64,000 bases of DNA from Roseovarius sp. GTDB taxonomy: Bacteria > Pseudomonadota > Alphaproteobacteria > Rhodobacterales > Rhodobacteraceae. Positions 25,874 through 34,718 of the stretch are shown one piece after another. Location of the stretch: the NCBI RefSeq assembly GCF_027019125.1, contig NZ_JALUXE010000033.1, positions 1-64,000 of the forward strand, written 5' to 3'. The position numbers and the translations under genes were made by a program. Each line of letters begins with the position of its first letter. Within the stretch, counting starts at the first letter, position 1. The notes beneath the pieces were generated by a model. The model was given only the letters and a program-made list of their open reading frames with translations, searched no databases and was not told where the DNA came from.

Positions 25874-26779
25874 TCAGAGCATCGGCGGCGGCGGTCTGCG
25901 CCGCGCCCCCGAGAGCGCATTGCCCGCAATCGCCCCCAAGAGGATCGTCCCGCCAATGAGGGTGTTGGTCGTCGCCGTTTCGCCCAGGATCAGCCAGACC
26001 CAGACCGGCCCCAGCACCACCTCGGCCAGCGACAAGAGCGTGAGTTCCGCCGCAGGCACGGTGCGCGACCCAATGGTGTAGAGGATCAGCCCCAGCCCCA
26101 CCTGAAACACCCCCATGCCAAGCGACAGCGCGGTGTCGGCGTTGGAAATCCGAAGTGGTAACCCCAGCCAGAAACAGATCGCCGCCATGAGGCCCATGCC
26201 GAAAAGCCCCGAAAGAAAGATCGCGGGCATCATCTCGGTCGCCTTGCCCCACCGCAGGGTGATGGTGAAGGTGGCAAAGCCCACCGCCGAACCGATGGCC
26301 GCGAGATTGCCCACAAGTGCTGCACCCCCGAACTTGTCCCAGACCATCACCGCGATGCCACAGCCCGCCACCACGATGGCGACCCAGGTTTGCGGCCGGA
26401 CGTATTCGCGCAGCACAACCCGCCCGAGGATCGCGGCCAAGAGCGGCGAGCAGGCAAATAGCATCATCGCATTGGCAACCGACGTAGTCTGGATCGCAAA
26501 GATAGCACCCGTATAGGCCGCCACCAGCGAAAGCCCGCCAATCACCCCCGGCCAGCCCATCTGCAGCGCGAGGCGCAGCGCATCCTGCCCCGTGCGCAGG
26601 CGGATCACCACATAAAGCAGCAGGGTCATCGAGGCCGAGCGATAGAACAGGATCTGCCAGACCTGCGCCTCGTCCACAAGACGGATACCAAGGCCCACCG
26701 TGGACCAGACCAGACCGGCGAGAAACACGAAGAAACAGCCACGCAGATCGCGTTCAGGCTGGATCGTCAGGGTTGTCAT
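25874..26779 (-). CDS. EamA/DMT-family transporter, 301 aa
   Basis: Ten hydrophobic segments in two repeats of five, the arrangement of drug/metabolite (EamA) exporters. The first repeat begins FFVFLAGLVWSTVGLGIRLV and the second repeat includes a PxxxxLLAAILG-type stretch (SPLLAAILGRVVLREYV). It overlaps the preceding EamA gene by 4 bases, so the two may form a heteromeric or coordinately made pair. The substrate is unknown; amino acids and small metabolites are usual. Confidence 0.88.
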   Translation of the reverse strand: MTTLTIQPERDLRGCFFVFLAGLVWSTVGLGIRLVDEAQVWQILFYRSASMTLLLYVVIRLRTGQDALRLALQMGWPGVIGGLSLVAAYTGAIFAIQTTSVANAMMLFACSPLLAAILGRVVLREYVRPQTWVAIVVAGCGIAVMVWDKFGGAALVGNLAAIGSAVGFATFTITLRWGKATEMMPAIFLSGLFGMGLMAAICFWLGLPLRISNADTALSLGMGVFQVGLGLILYTIGSRTVPAAELTLLSLAEVVLGPVWVWLILGETATTNTLIGGTILLGAIAGNALSGARRRPPPPML

Positions 26780-27804
26780 AGGCTGCTTTCTTCGTCGGGG
26801 ATTTGCGGCGGCAGGGGGCTGCCGGGGGCAAAGATCGCCTCGGCGGTGACCGGCGTTGCATCGCTCTGACGCGACGCGCGCAGTTCCCGCCAGCCAAGGT
26901 AAAGACCGGAGGCGGTGATCATCACCATGCCCGCGAGGGTATTGAACGCCGGCACCTCATCCCAGAGCACATAGGCCAGCAGGGCCGCGAAGGGCAGATA
27001 GGTATAGTCAAATGGCGCCACGAGGCTGGCATTGGCCACCTGATAGGCCCGTGAGACAAGCGTATAAGCCGCCATGCCGATGGCCCCCAGGAGCGCAAGA
27101 CGCGGCAGGTCGCTCAGGACCCCGGGCGGCAATTCCCAACGCAAGTGATGGGTGGCGGGGGTGATCGTGATCACCTGATTGACCAGCCAGCCCATCGGCA
27201 GGATCAGGATGCCGGCGAATGTCAGGGTATAGAGGCCAACGGTCAGCGTGCTCTCCCGGTCGCCGATCTGACGGGCGATGATCTGGGAAATCGCATAGGT
27301 CACCGCACAGAGCAGAGGCAGGACCGCGACAAGGGAAAAATTCTCGCCCGCCGGGCTCATCGCGATGAGCACGCCCACAAACCCCGCCACGAGGGCAATC
27401 CCGCGATGCCAGCCGATCGTTTCGCGCAGGAACACCGCCGCGAAGAGCGCGGTGATGAGCGGCGCGGAGAAAAAGATGGTGCTGACCTCGGCCAGACCCA
27501 TGAACGGGAAGGCCGCGTAGAACATCGAAAAGCCCGAGGCAAAAAGGAAGGCACGCATCAGATGCAGCGGCCAGAGTGGCGTCAGCAGGCGATGCGGCTT
27601 GCCCAGCCACAGGATCAGCGGCGTCATCACCAGAAGCGTCACCACGGAGCGCACGAAGATCAGCAGCCAGACCGGATAGATGGTCAGCAGCGTCTTCATC
27701 ATCGCGTCCTGACCGACAAAGAGCAGCATGGCGATCTCGACGCAGAGTATCCCTTGCAGCGCGCGTGAAGGCGCAGAGGCGGGCTGTGCCGATAGCGTGG
27801 CCAT
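26776..27804 (-). CDS. EamA/DMT-family transporter, 342 aa
   Basis: Also a ten-segment DMT exporter, with an N-terminal cytoplasmic extension and a long hydrophilic C-terminal tail of about 40 residues (ASRQSDATPVTAEAIFAPGS). The acidic and proline positions typical of the first repeat are seen around FSAPLITALFAAVFLRETIG. It is the first of two overlapping transporter genes. It is divergent from the ScfR-type regulator, across a 324-base region. Confidence 0.88.
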   Translation of the reverse strand: MATLSAQPASAPSRALQGILCVEIAMLLFVGQDAMMKTLLTIYPVWLLIFVRSVVTLLVMTPLILWLGKPHRLLTPLWPLHLMRAFLFASGFSMFYAAFPFMGLAEVSTIFFSAPLITALFAAVFLRETIGWHRGIALVAGFVGVLIAMSPAGENFSLVAVLPLLCAVTYAISQIIARQIGDRESTLTVGLYTLTFAGILILPMGWLVNQVITITPATHHLRWELPPGVLSDLPRLALLGAIGMAAYTLVSRAYQVANASLVAPFDYTYLPFAALLAYVLWDEVPAFNTLAGMVMITASGLYLGWRELRASRQSDATPVTAEAIFAPGSPLPPQIPDEESSL

Positions 27805-28128
27805 GACGATCCATTTCTTAGCTGTTGGCGCGCGGCCACTGATCCGCAGGCTGAGCAGATCGAAACCGGCTGTCGCGCCATTTTGCGACGTGATCGCGGA
27901 AAATCAGGGGAACCCGTCACCTGGTCCGGCCCTGCGCGAGACGGGGGCGCGGCAGGGCGTTGAACGGGATCACTTGCGGCACGGAACGTGCGCAGGTAAA
28001 CGCGAAACAATCTTGCGCAAAGCAAATATCTTGCGGAACAAATCTCTTGTAAACTTATAGACAAGCCCCGCACGCCTGTTGTAAAAAAATTCTCGTATCT
28101 CTCGCCTCCCCCGGAAAGGACACGCCAG
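27805..28128. promoter_or_regulatory. Divergent intergenic region with tandem TTGCG operator-like repeats
   Basis: Between an EamA gene (left) and the ScfR-type regulator (right). ATCTTGCG occurs at 28010-28017 and again at 28028-28035 (18-base period). A degenerate third copy (CTCTTG) lies at 28044-28049, and CTTGCG also appears at 27973-27978. The 27990-28060 portion is AT-rich. Short-chain fatty acyl regulators of this family bind repeated TTTGCAAA-type sites near their own genes, so these are candidate autoregulatory operators. Confidence 0.5.
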
Positions 28129-29439
28129 ATGCCGGACCGGCTCTTGATCGGCACCAGAATACGCGAGCGGCGGGTTCTGAACGGCATGCGGCAATCCGAT
28201 CTGGCGCAACGGGCCGGGATTTCGCCCTCTTACCTCAATCTGATCGAACACAACCATCGCCGGATCGGGGGCAAGACCCTGCTCAAACTGGCCGAGGCGC
28301 TCAAGGTCGAGCCATCGCAACTGACCCAAGGGGCAGAGGCCACGTTGATTTCAGGCCTGCGCGAGGCGGCGGGCAAACCCCGTTCAGATGGGCCGGAACT
28401 GGACCGGACCGAGGAATTCGCCGGGCGCTATCCCGGCTGGGCCAGCCTCTTGAGCGATCTGCATCGGCGCACGCAGGCGCTGGAGCGCACCATCGAAACC
28501 CTGACCGACCGTTTGGCGCATGATCCCTTTCTCGCGGATTCGCTGCATGAGGTGATTTCCGCCGTGACGGCCATTCGCGCCACCTCGTCGATCCTCGTGG
28601 AAACCGAGGCGATCGAACCCGAATGGCAGGCGCGGTTTCACCGCAACATCAACGAGGACAGCGCCCGCCTGACCGAAGGCGCGCAGGCGCTCGTGCGCTA
28701 TCTCGAAGCCGCGCCAAATACCGAGGCGGAGCTGACATCGCCGCAGGACGAGATGCACGCCTATCTGGCCGCGCGCGGCTATCACCTGCCCGAACTGGAA
28801 CGCGAAATGGCGGGGCCGCGCGATGTGGCGCGGCTGATCGAGGCGGCGGCGGCCGAGGGCATGTCCGCCCCCGCCCAAAGCCTGACGCGCGAGGCGCTCT
28901 TGCGTTACATGGAGGATGCGGCCGCCCTGCCCCTCCGGGCCTTTCTGGCGCGGGTGGGCACGCTTGGATTGCGCCCCGACCGGCTGGCCGAGGCCACGGG
29001 AACGGACATGGCGCGGGTGTTCCGCCGTCTGGCCAGCCTGCCCGAGGCCGAGGTGGGGCCGGTCGGGTTGGTGATCTGCGATGCCTCTGGCACGCTCACC
29101 TTTCGCAAGCCGATTGCCGGGTTCGCCACACCGCGCATGGCCGGGGCCTGCGCGCTCTGGCCGCTCTATCAGGTGCTGAGCCAGCCGCAGGTGCCCCTGC
29201 GCTTGCGGCTGCGACAGGCCGGACGCGGCGCCGAGGTGATCGAGGCCTTTGCGGTCGCCGCCCAAACCGGGCCCACAGGCTTTGACCGCCCGCCGCTGAT
29301 GCAGGCGCTGATGCTGATGCGGCCGGACCCCGGCGAGGCCGGCGGCCCGGTGCGCCCGATGGGGGTGAGTTGCCGGATATGTCCACTGGCCGATTGCGCC
29401 GCTCGACGCGAGCCGTCGATTGTCGCGGAAGGGATGTGA
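28129..29439 (+). CDS. XRE-family short-chain fatty-acyl transcriptional regulator (ScfR/RamB type), 436 aa
   Basis: Residues 8-65 are the XRE helix-turn-helix (RQSDLAQRAGISPSYLNLIE). The large remainder is the fatty-acyl-sensing region found in RamB/PrpR and ScfR regulators. The cysteine motif near the end (GVSCRICPLADCAARREP) is the family's C-terminal signature. Such proteins control propionyl-CoA, glyoxylate or ethylmalonyl-CoA genes in response to acyl-CoA. It is followed 69 bases later by a two-component cluster linked to acetate-type regulation. Confidence 0.88.
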   Translation: MPDRLLIGTRIRERRVLNGMRQSDLAQRAGISPSYLNLIEHNHRRIGGKTLLKLAEALKVEPSQLTQGAEATLISGLREAAGKPRSDGPELDRTEEFAGRYPGWASLLSDLHRRTQALERTIETLTDRLAHDPFLADSLHEVISAVTAIRATSSILVETEAIEPEWQARFHRNINEDSARLTEGAQALVRYLEAAPNTEAELTSPQDEMHAYLAARGYHLPELEREMAGPRDVARLIEAAAAEGMSAPAQSLTREALLRYMEDAAALPLRAFLARVGTLGLRPDRLAEATGTDMARVFRRLASLPEAEVGPVGLVICDASGTLTFRKPIAGFATPRMAGACALWPLYQVLSQPQVPLRLRLRQAGRGAEVIEAFAVAAQTGPTGFDRPPLMQALMLMRPDPGEAGGPVRPMGVSCRICPLADCAARREPSIVAEGM

Positions 29440-29508
29440 CCGCGTGGGCGCACAGAGAATCAATGGCACGGCAAAGACCGCGCGCGCAACGGAGGGGAGG
29501 CCGGTTGC

Positions 29509-29877
29509 ATGAGTAAGAGGGTTCTGGTGATCGAGGATGAGCCGAACATCATCGAGGCTGTCAGCTTTATCCTCTCGCGGGATGGCTGGGAGGTAAAGAC
29601 CCATGCCAATGGACATGATGCGATGGAGGCGGTGCGCGCCCGCGCCCCCGACCTCATCATTCTCGACGTGATGCTGCCCGGCAAGAGCGGCTTTGACATC
29701 CTTCAGGAAATCCGCGCCGATGCCGTCTATGGCCACACGCCCGTGCTGATGCTTACGGCGCGCGGCCAGACCAAGGATCGCGAGATGGCAGAGCGCGCCG
29801 GGGCCAGCCAATACATGACCAAGCCCTTTTCCAACGCCGATGTGCTGGCCGCGGTGCGGGCGCTGGTCGTGCCATGA
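29509..29877 (+). CDS. Single-domain response regulator (CheY-like receiver), 122 aa
   Basis: A receiver domain with no output domain. The acidic pocket is EDE at residues 9-11, the phosphoacceptor is Asp53 (LIILDVMLPG), Thr/Ala switch residues follow (LMLTARG), and the conserved Lys is Lys105 (TKPF). It overlaps the next gene by 4 bases and is two genes upstream of an SSF-histidine kinase, its likely partner. Without an output domain it must act by protein contact or phosphotransfer. Confidence 0.92.
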   Translation: MSKRVLVIEDEPNIIEAVSFILSRDGWEVKTHANGHDAMEAVRARAPDLIILDVMLPGKSGFDILQEIRADAVYGHTPVLMLTARGQTKDREMAERAGASQYMTKPFSNADVLAAVRALVVP

Positions 29878-30140
29878 GCGCCGAACGCGGCCCGCTGTTT
29901 CTGGCGCGGCGCACCTATCGGTTGCGGCGGCTGTCGGATGCGGCGCGGATGCTGCCGATTGCCGGGGCGGTCCTGTTCTCGGTGCCGCTCTTGTGGGAGG
30001 CAGGGGGCGTGCGCACCACGCGCGCGATGCTCTATATCTTTGGCCTCTGGATCGCGCTGGCGGGGATTGCCGGCGTGATTTCGGCCCGGCTGCGCCCGAC
30101 CGAGAGCGAGGACGATCCAAAGGGGCCACAGGAGCGATAG
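29874..30140 (+). CDS. Small two-helix membrane protein in kinase operon, 88 aa
   Basis: Two hydrophobic segments (MLPIAGAVLFSVPLLW and AMLYIFGLWIALAGIAGVIS), a basic N-terminus (RRTYRLRRL) and an acidic tail (PTESEDDPKGPQER). It overlaps the receiver gene by 4 bases and abuts the symporter-kinase gene with no gap, so all three are translated together. In related bacteria a small membrane protein of this kind accompanies SSF transporters (DUF485/DUF4212-like), but I cannot assign this one to those families with certainty. Confidence 0.72.
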   Translation: MSAERGPLFLARRTYRLRRLSDAARMLPIAGAVLFSVPLLWEAGGVRTTRAMLYIFGLWIALAGIAGVISARLRPTESEDDPKGPQER

Positions 30141-32825
30141 ATGACGATCCTCAACGTCCTGATCCTCGTCTGTATTCTCTATGTGGTGTTTCTCTTTGCC
30201 GTGGCCTTTGCCGCGGACCGCGCCGCCTTGCGCGGGCGCGGGAGCTGGCTGCGCTCGCCCTTTATCTACACGCTGTCGCTGTCGATCTATTGCACCGCCT
30301 GGACATTCTATGGCGCGGTCGGATTCGCCGCCCGTTCGGGGCTGGAATTTGTCACGATCTATCTGGGTCCGACGCTGATCATGATCGGCTGGTGGTGGAC
30401 CCTGCGCAAAATGGTGCGGGTGGGGCGCAGCCAGCGGATCACCTCGATCGCCGATCTCATTTCCTCGCGCTATGGCAAGTCCAACCTGCTCGCGGTGATC
30501 GTGACCGTGTTGGCGGTCATTGGCACGACGCCTTATATCGCGCTGCAACTGCAATCGGTGACCCTGTCCTTTGCGGCCTTTGCCGAAACGGACCCCACAG
30601 CCACGACATTGCCGGACATGCAATCCACCGCGCTCTGGGTGGCGGGAGGGCTGGCGCTCTTCACCATTCTCTTTGGCACCCGCAATCTGGATGCGAACGA
30701 GCGCCATCATGGTGTGGTCATGGCCATCGCGCTTGAGGCGGTGGTCAAGCTCTTTGCCCTGCTGGCTGTCGGGATTTTCGTGGTCTGGGGCCTGTCGGGC
30801 GGGGTTGCGACCACGCTCGACCGCATCGACGCCTCGGCCATTGCGCGGTTCGAGGTGTCGGGCAGTCGCTGGATCGGTCTCACGATGCTGTCGGCGGTGG
30901 CATTTCTGTGCCTGCCCCGCATGTTTCAGGTGATGGTGGTCGAGAACGAGGACGAGGACCATTTGCGCACCGCTGCCTGGGCGTTTCCAACCTACCTCAT
31001 GCTGATGAGCCTCTTTGTCGTGCCCATCGCGGCGGTGGGGCTGGAACTGATGCCAACAGGCGCTAATCCCGATCTCTTCGTGCTGACCCTGCCCTTGATG
31101 GACGGGCGCGACGGGCTGGCGATCCTGTCTTTTCTGGGGGGGTTTTCCAGCGCCACTTCAATGGTGATCGTGGCGGCGATCGCGCTCTCGACCATGGTGT
31201 CGAACCATGTGGTGATGCCCCTCTGGCTGCATTTTTCAGGCGGGGCGGCGATGGTCTCGGGGGACGTGCGGCATGTGGCCTTGCTGGCGCGGCGGCTGAG
31301 TATCGCGGGTGTCGTTCTATTGGGCTATGTCTATTTCCGCCTGTCGGGGGGCGGAACGGCCCTTGCGGCCATCGGGTTGATTGCCTTTGCCGGGGTCGCG
31401 CAATTCATGCCCGCGCTGATGGGTGGCCTTTTCTGGCGGGGGGCCACGCGCACCGGGGCGCTGGCGGGTCTCATCGTCGGGGCGGTGGTGTGGATCTACT
31501 GCCTGTTTCTGCCCAGTTTCGGCCCCTCGGTGGTGCTGCCGCAGGTGGTCTTTGACGAGGGGCTCTTTGGCCTGCAGTGGCTGCGGCCCCGCGCGCTCTT
31601 TGGCACCGAAGGCATGGATCCGGTGGTGCATGCGGTGCTCTGGTCGCTGTTGCTGAACACGTCTGCCTTCATCCTTGGCTCGCTCCTCAGCTTTCCGCAG
31701 CCGGTGGAACGCTTGCAGGGGGCGCAATTCGTCAATGTCTTCGATCATTCCGGCACGCCCGGCGGCTGGACCGGCGGCATGGCGCAGAGCGAAGACCTGT
31801 TGATCATGGCGCAACGCATCATGGGGGCCACCGAGGCGCAAGCGCTCTTTGCCGAGGCCGCAAGGCGACAGGGGCTGGCGGGGTATCTGCCCGAACCCAG
31901 CCCCTCGTTCCTGCAAGAGCTCGAACGCGAGTTGTCGGGCTCTGTCGGGGCCGCGACGGCACATGCCATGATCAGCCAGATCGTCGGGGGCGCGGCGGTC
32001 TCGGTCGAGGATCTGATGGCGGTGGCGGATGAAACCGCGCAGATCATGGAATATTCCAGCCAGCTCGAGGCGAAATCGCAGGAACTGGCCCGCACCGCGC
32101 GCCAACTCCGGCAGGCCAATGAGAAACTGACCCAGCTTTCGGTGCAAAAGGACGGGTTTCTGAGCCAGATCAGCCATGAACTGCGCACGCCAATGACCTC
32201 GATCCGCGCCTTCTCGGAAATCCTGCGCGACACGGGCGATTTGACCGCGGAAGAACAGAGTAAATACGCCTCGGTGATCCATGACGAGGCGGTGCGCCTG
32301 ACGCGGCTCTTGGATGATCTGCTGGACCTGAGCGTGCTGGAGAATGGTCAGGTGGTCTTGCATGTGCAGCGCGGATCGCTGGCCGACCTTCTGGACCGGG
32401 CCGAGCGCGCGGCAGGGGTGCAAGGGGGCGCGCTCAGGGTGGTCCGCGACCGCGTGGCGGAAGCTGTGGACTTGACCACCGATCTGGACCGGCTGGTGCA
32501 GGTCTTTATCAACCTCATCGCAAACGCGCGCAAATACTGCGACGGGCAGCCGCCGATTCTGACGATTCGCACGGCGGTGATTGATGGGGAACTGGTGATC
32601 GACTTTACCGACAACGGATCGGGCATCGCGCCCGCGCAACAGGCGGTGATATTCGAGAAATTCTCGCGCATAGGCCAGCACAAGGCCGGGGGCGCGGGTC
32701 TTGGCCTGGCCATCTGCCGCGAGATCATGGCGCGTTTGGGCGGCGCGGTCAGCTATTTGCCGGGGCAAAAAGGGGCCGCATTCCGCGTGACCCTGCCGCT
32801 GAGCGCGCGCATGGCCGCACAATAG
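30141..32825 (+). CDS. Sodium:solute symporter-sensor histidine kinase fusion (CbrA/CrbS type), 894 aa
   Basis: Residues 1-500 carry 12-13 hydrophobic segments of a sodium:solute symporter (SSSF), beginning with TILNVLILVCILYVVFLFAV. A STAC-like linker follows (SEDLLIMAQRIMGATEAQAL). Then comes a histidine-kinase core: H-box QISHELRTPM with phospho-acceptor His679, N-box FINLIANARKYC, G1 DNGSGIA, F-box FEKFSR and G2 GLGLAICREI. CrbS homologues sense and/or transport acetate or other small acids. It lies in one operon with the receiver and small membrane protein and next to an acyl-CoA regulator, so small organic acids are the likely signal. Confidence 0.92.
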   Translation: MTILNVLILVCILYVVFLFAVAFAADRAALRGRGSWLRSPFIYTLSLSIYCTAWTFYGAVGFAARSGLEFVTIYLGPTLIMIGWWWTLRKMVRVGRSQRITSIADLISSRYGKSNLLAVIVTVLAVIGTTPYIALQLQSVTLSFAAFAETDPTATTLPDMQSTALWVAGGLALFTILFGTRNLDANERHHGVVMAIALEAVVKLFALLAVGIFVVWGLSGGVATTLDRIDASAIARFEVSGSRWIGLTMLSAVAFLCLPRMFQVMVVENEDEDHLRTAAWAFPTYLMLMSLFVVPIAAVGLELMPTGANPDLFVLTLPLMDGRDGLAILSFLGGFSSATSMVIVAAIALSTMVSNHVVMPLWLHFSGGAAMVSGDVRHVALLARRLSIAGVVLLGYVYFRLSGGGTALAAIGLIAFAGVAQFMPALMGGLFWRGATRTGALAGLIVGAVVWIYCLFLPSFGPSVVLPQVVFDEGLFGLQWLRPRALFGTEGMDPVVHAVLWSLLLNTSAFILGSLLSFPQPVERLQGAQFVNVFDHSGTPGGWTGGMAQSEDLLIMAQRIMGATEAQALFAEAARRQGLAGYLPEPSPSFLQELERELSGSVGAATAHAMISQIVGGAAVSVEDLMAVADETAQIMEYSSQLEAKSQELARTARQLRQANEKLTQLSVQKDGFLSQISHELRTPMTSIRAFSEILRDTGDLTAEEQSKYASVIHDEAVRLTRLLDDLLDLSVLENGQVVLHVQRGSLADLLDRAERAAGVQGGALRVVRDRVAEAVDLTTDLDRLVQVFINLIANARKYCDGQPPILTIRTAVIDGELVIDFTDNGSGIAPAQQAVIFEKFSRIGQHKAGGAGLGLAICREIMARLGGAVSYLPGQKGAAFRVTLPLSARMAAQ

Positions 32826-32904
32826 GTCAGAGTTTTTCCAGCCGCCTAAAGAAAATCGTAACCAAGCCTGCCTAGGCTCAGCCCGACAGCTTCAGAAAGG
32901 GGCG

Positions 32905-33909
32905 ATGGCGCAGGGTATGGGATCGCAGGATCACAGTTCGGTCATTCAGCGGATGGCGCAAGCCGCACGGGACGGGTCCGACAGCCGCCAGATGACCCCG
33001 GTCAAGGCGCTGCGCCTGGCCTTGGCGCGCGCGGCGGACACCCTTCTGGGCCTTGGCCTGACGGTGGCCACCGTCGAACAGATACGCGTGCCGCTTGCCG
33101 ATGTGGGGCACAGCTTGGGCGACGGAGGTCTCCTTGTGTTGTTGGAGGGGGCTGGGGGTGCCCGCGGCGCGCTCTGTCTTGATTCGCAATTCCTTGCCGG
33201 GCTGATCGAGGTGCAGACCACGGGCGCCGTGCGCCCCGGCATGGCACGACCACGCGCGGCCACACGCACCGACGCGGCAATGGTCGCCCCCCTGATCGAC
33301 GCGGTTCTGGCTGATTTCGAGGGCCAGTTGGCGCAGGACCCCGACGCGCCGCCCGCTCGCCACTTTGCCTTTGGCGATATGGTCGAGGATATGCGCGGTC
33401 TGCTGCTCTTGCTGGTGGCCCCGGATTTCGAACTGCTGCGCCTCACCGTCGATCTGGGACCGGGGGCCAAGACCGGGCGCCTTGACCTGCTCTTGCCCGT
33501 GATCGCACCGCCGGCACGCGCCACCGCCGGTCAAACCGCAAGCGCCACAATCGAGCCCCCTGCTCATCTCGATCAGGTTGTGTCCAAGGCTCCGGTGGTG
33601 CTCGACGCGGTCATGGCACGGTTACGCCTGCCCCTGCGTGATATTCTGGCGCTGAAACCCGGCGATCTGCTTCCCCTCCCGCGAGAGTCGCTGAGCGAGA
33701 CCCAGCTTGTCGGCACGCGCGGGCATTTGGTGGCCACGGCAGAGCTTGGGCAAATGAACGGCGTGCGCGCGCTGCGCCTGATCGCGGGGGCGGCCTCGCC
33801 TTTGCCAGACCCGCCGGACCCGGTCGCGGAGCCCGCCCCTGTGGCCGCCCGAAGCGGCTCCGATCTTCTGCCTGTCGAGGCTCGGACCCTCACCGATCAT
33901 CCGATGTAG
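32905..33909 (+). CDS. FliM/FliN-type C-ring protein without flagellar neighbours, 334 aa
   Basis: The C-terminal part (about residues 228-300) matches a SpoA/FliM-N domain: PVVLDAVMARLRLPLRDILA, then KPGDLLPLP and GRLVATAELGQ-like GHLVATAELGQM. The N-terminal 200 residues resemble the CheC-like FliM middle domain only loosely. There is no CheY-binding N-terminal peptide that I can see and a Pro/Ala-rich tail follows the SpoA domain. Rhodobacteraceae carry a flagellar cluster elsewhere; here the gene is alone, so it may be the displaced FliM/motor-switch gene or a type III secretion relic. Confidence 0.75.
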   Translation: MAQGMGSQDHSSVIQRMAQAARDGSDSRQMTPVKALRLALARAADTLLGLGLTVATVEQIRVPLADVGHSLGDGGLLVLLEGAGGARGALCLDSQFLAGLIEVQTTGAVRPGMARPRAATRTDAAMVAPLIDAVLADFEGQLAQDPDAPPARHFAFGDMVEDMRGLLLLLVAPDFELLRLTVDLGPGAKTGRLDLLLPVIAPPARATAGQTASATIEPPAHLDQVVSKAPVVLDAVMARLRLPLRDILALKPGDLLPLPRESLSETQLVGTRGHLVATAELGQMNGVRALRLIAGAASPLPDPPDPVAEPAPVAARSGSDLLPVEARTLTDHPM

Positions 33910-34004
33910 CCCAGCGCTACCACGCCGATCTGCTTTCTCTTGACCTGCATCAATAACCCAAACACCGTCGTCTGATAGGGTATCCGAAATGATGGAGGCT
34001 TTGG

Positions 34005-34331
34005 ATGATCGAGACGGAACGATATCGATTGGCGCTGATGGCGCGACTTGGCGAATTGGACAAACGTCTGCATGCCATTGAAGCAGAACTCGATTCGACC
34101 AAATCCAAGGATTGGGACGATGCCGCGATCGAGCGTGAAGGCGACGAGGTGCTGGAGCATCTGGGCCAGCACGGTCAGGAAGAAGTCGCGCGAATCCGCG
34201 CAGCGCTTGACCGCATTCGCAAGGGCACCTTTGGCACCTGCGCCCGTTGCGAAGAGCCGATTGCGGCGGATCGTCTGGATGTCTTGCCAGAAACACCGCT
34301 CTGCCGGACCTGTGCCGCGCAAGTTTCCTGA
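34005..34331 (+). CDS. TraR/DksA-family zinc-finger protein, 108 aa
   Basis: An N-terminal coiled-coil (residues 1-75, charged, with KSKDWDDAAIEREGDEV) followed by a four-cysteine zinc finger CARCEEPI, then LCRTCAAQ. It lacks a recognisable DxxDxA tip with both acidic residues, so whether it binds the RNA polymerase secondary channel like DksA is uncertain. Length is that of the short DksA2/YbiI-type proteins. It is likely expressed alone, since 92 bases separate it from the next gene. Confidence 0.88.
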   Translation: MIETERYRLALMARLGELDKRLHAIEAELDSTKSKDWDDAAIEREGDEVLEHLGQHGQEEVARIRAALDRIRKGTFGTCARCEEPIAADRLDVLPETPLCRTCAAQVS

Positions 34332-34422
34332 GTCAGTCACGCGACTGTTACGGGGTCTCGATAAAGTCTCGAACTGCGGCACGAAACACGCTAAGGTTGC
34401 ATTGCCACCAGGGAGGACCACC

Positions 34423-34632
34423 ATGATCAACACGCGCACCGAGCTTGACCGCCTTGAGCATCAGATTGGACAGGCCAATCCCGACATCCGCCACAAGATG
34501 GAGCCGCAATTGCGCCGGATGATCGAGCGGTTGCATAACGAAGGCATCGCCGTTCCGGAGGAAACCAAGAGCCTGCACGAGCTGCTCTTGTGCGAGGCTA
34601 TCGAGGCGCAGTTCGACAACATGCCCGTCTGA
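34423..34632 (+). CDS. Small conserved-looking protein, 69 aa
   Basis: The start at 34423 follows a strong GGGAGGA site. The product is helical and charged (RTELDRLEHQIGQANPDIRH, then a basic RRMIERLHNEGI) with an acidic C-terminus. It has no signal, membrane segment or recognised motif. The good ribosome site and amino-acid composition make it a real gene, probably cytosolic; function unknown. Confidence 0.75.
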   Translation: MINTRTELDRLEHQIGQANPDIRHKMEPQLRRMIERLHNEGIAVPEETKSLHELLLCEAIEAQFDNMPV

Positions 34633-34718
34633 AACTGCCAGTTTTTCCGTCCCAAGCTTGCGCAGGAGGAAATTCCCCGTAGAACTTGTACGTAGAAGCG
34701 TTTTACGGGTGGGACGGA

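Noticed and set aside
34686..34718. TTG start for the FadB-like gene at 34686
   Set aside because: It adds 11 residues unlike the family N-terminus and its ribosome site is too far upstream; the GTG at 34719 is preferred, though not proven.
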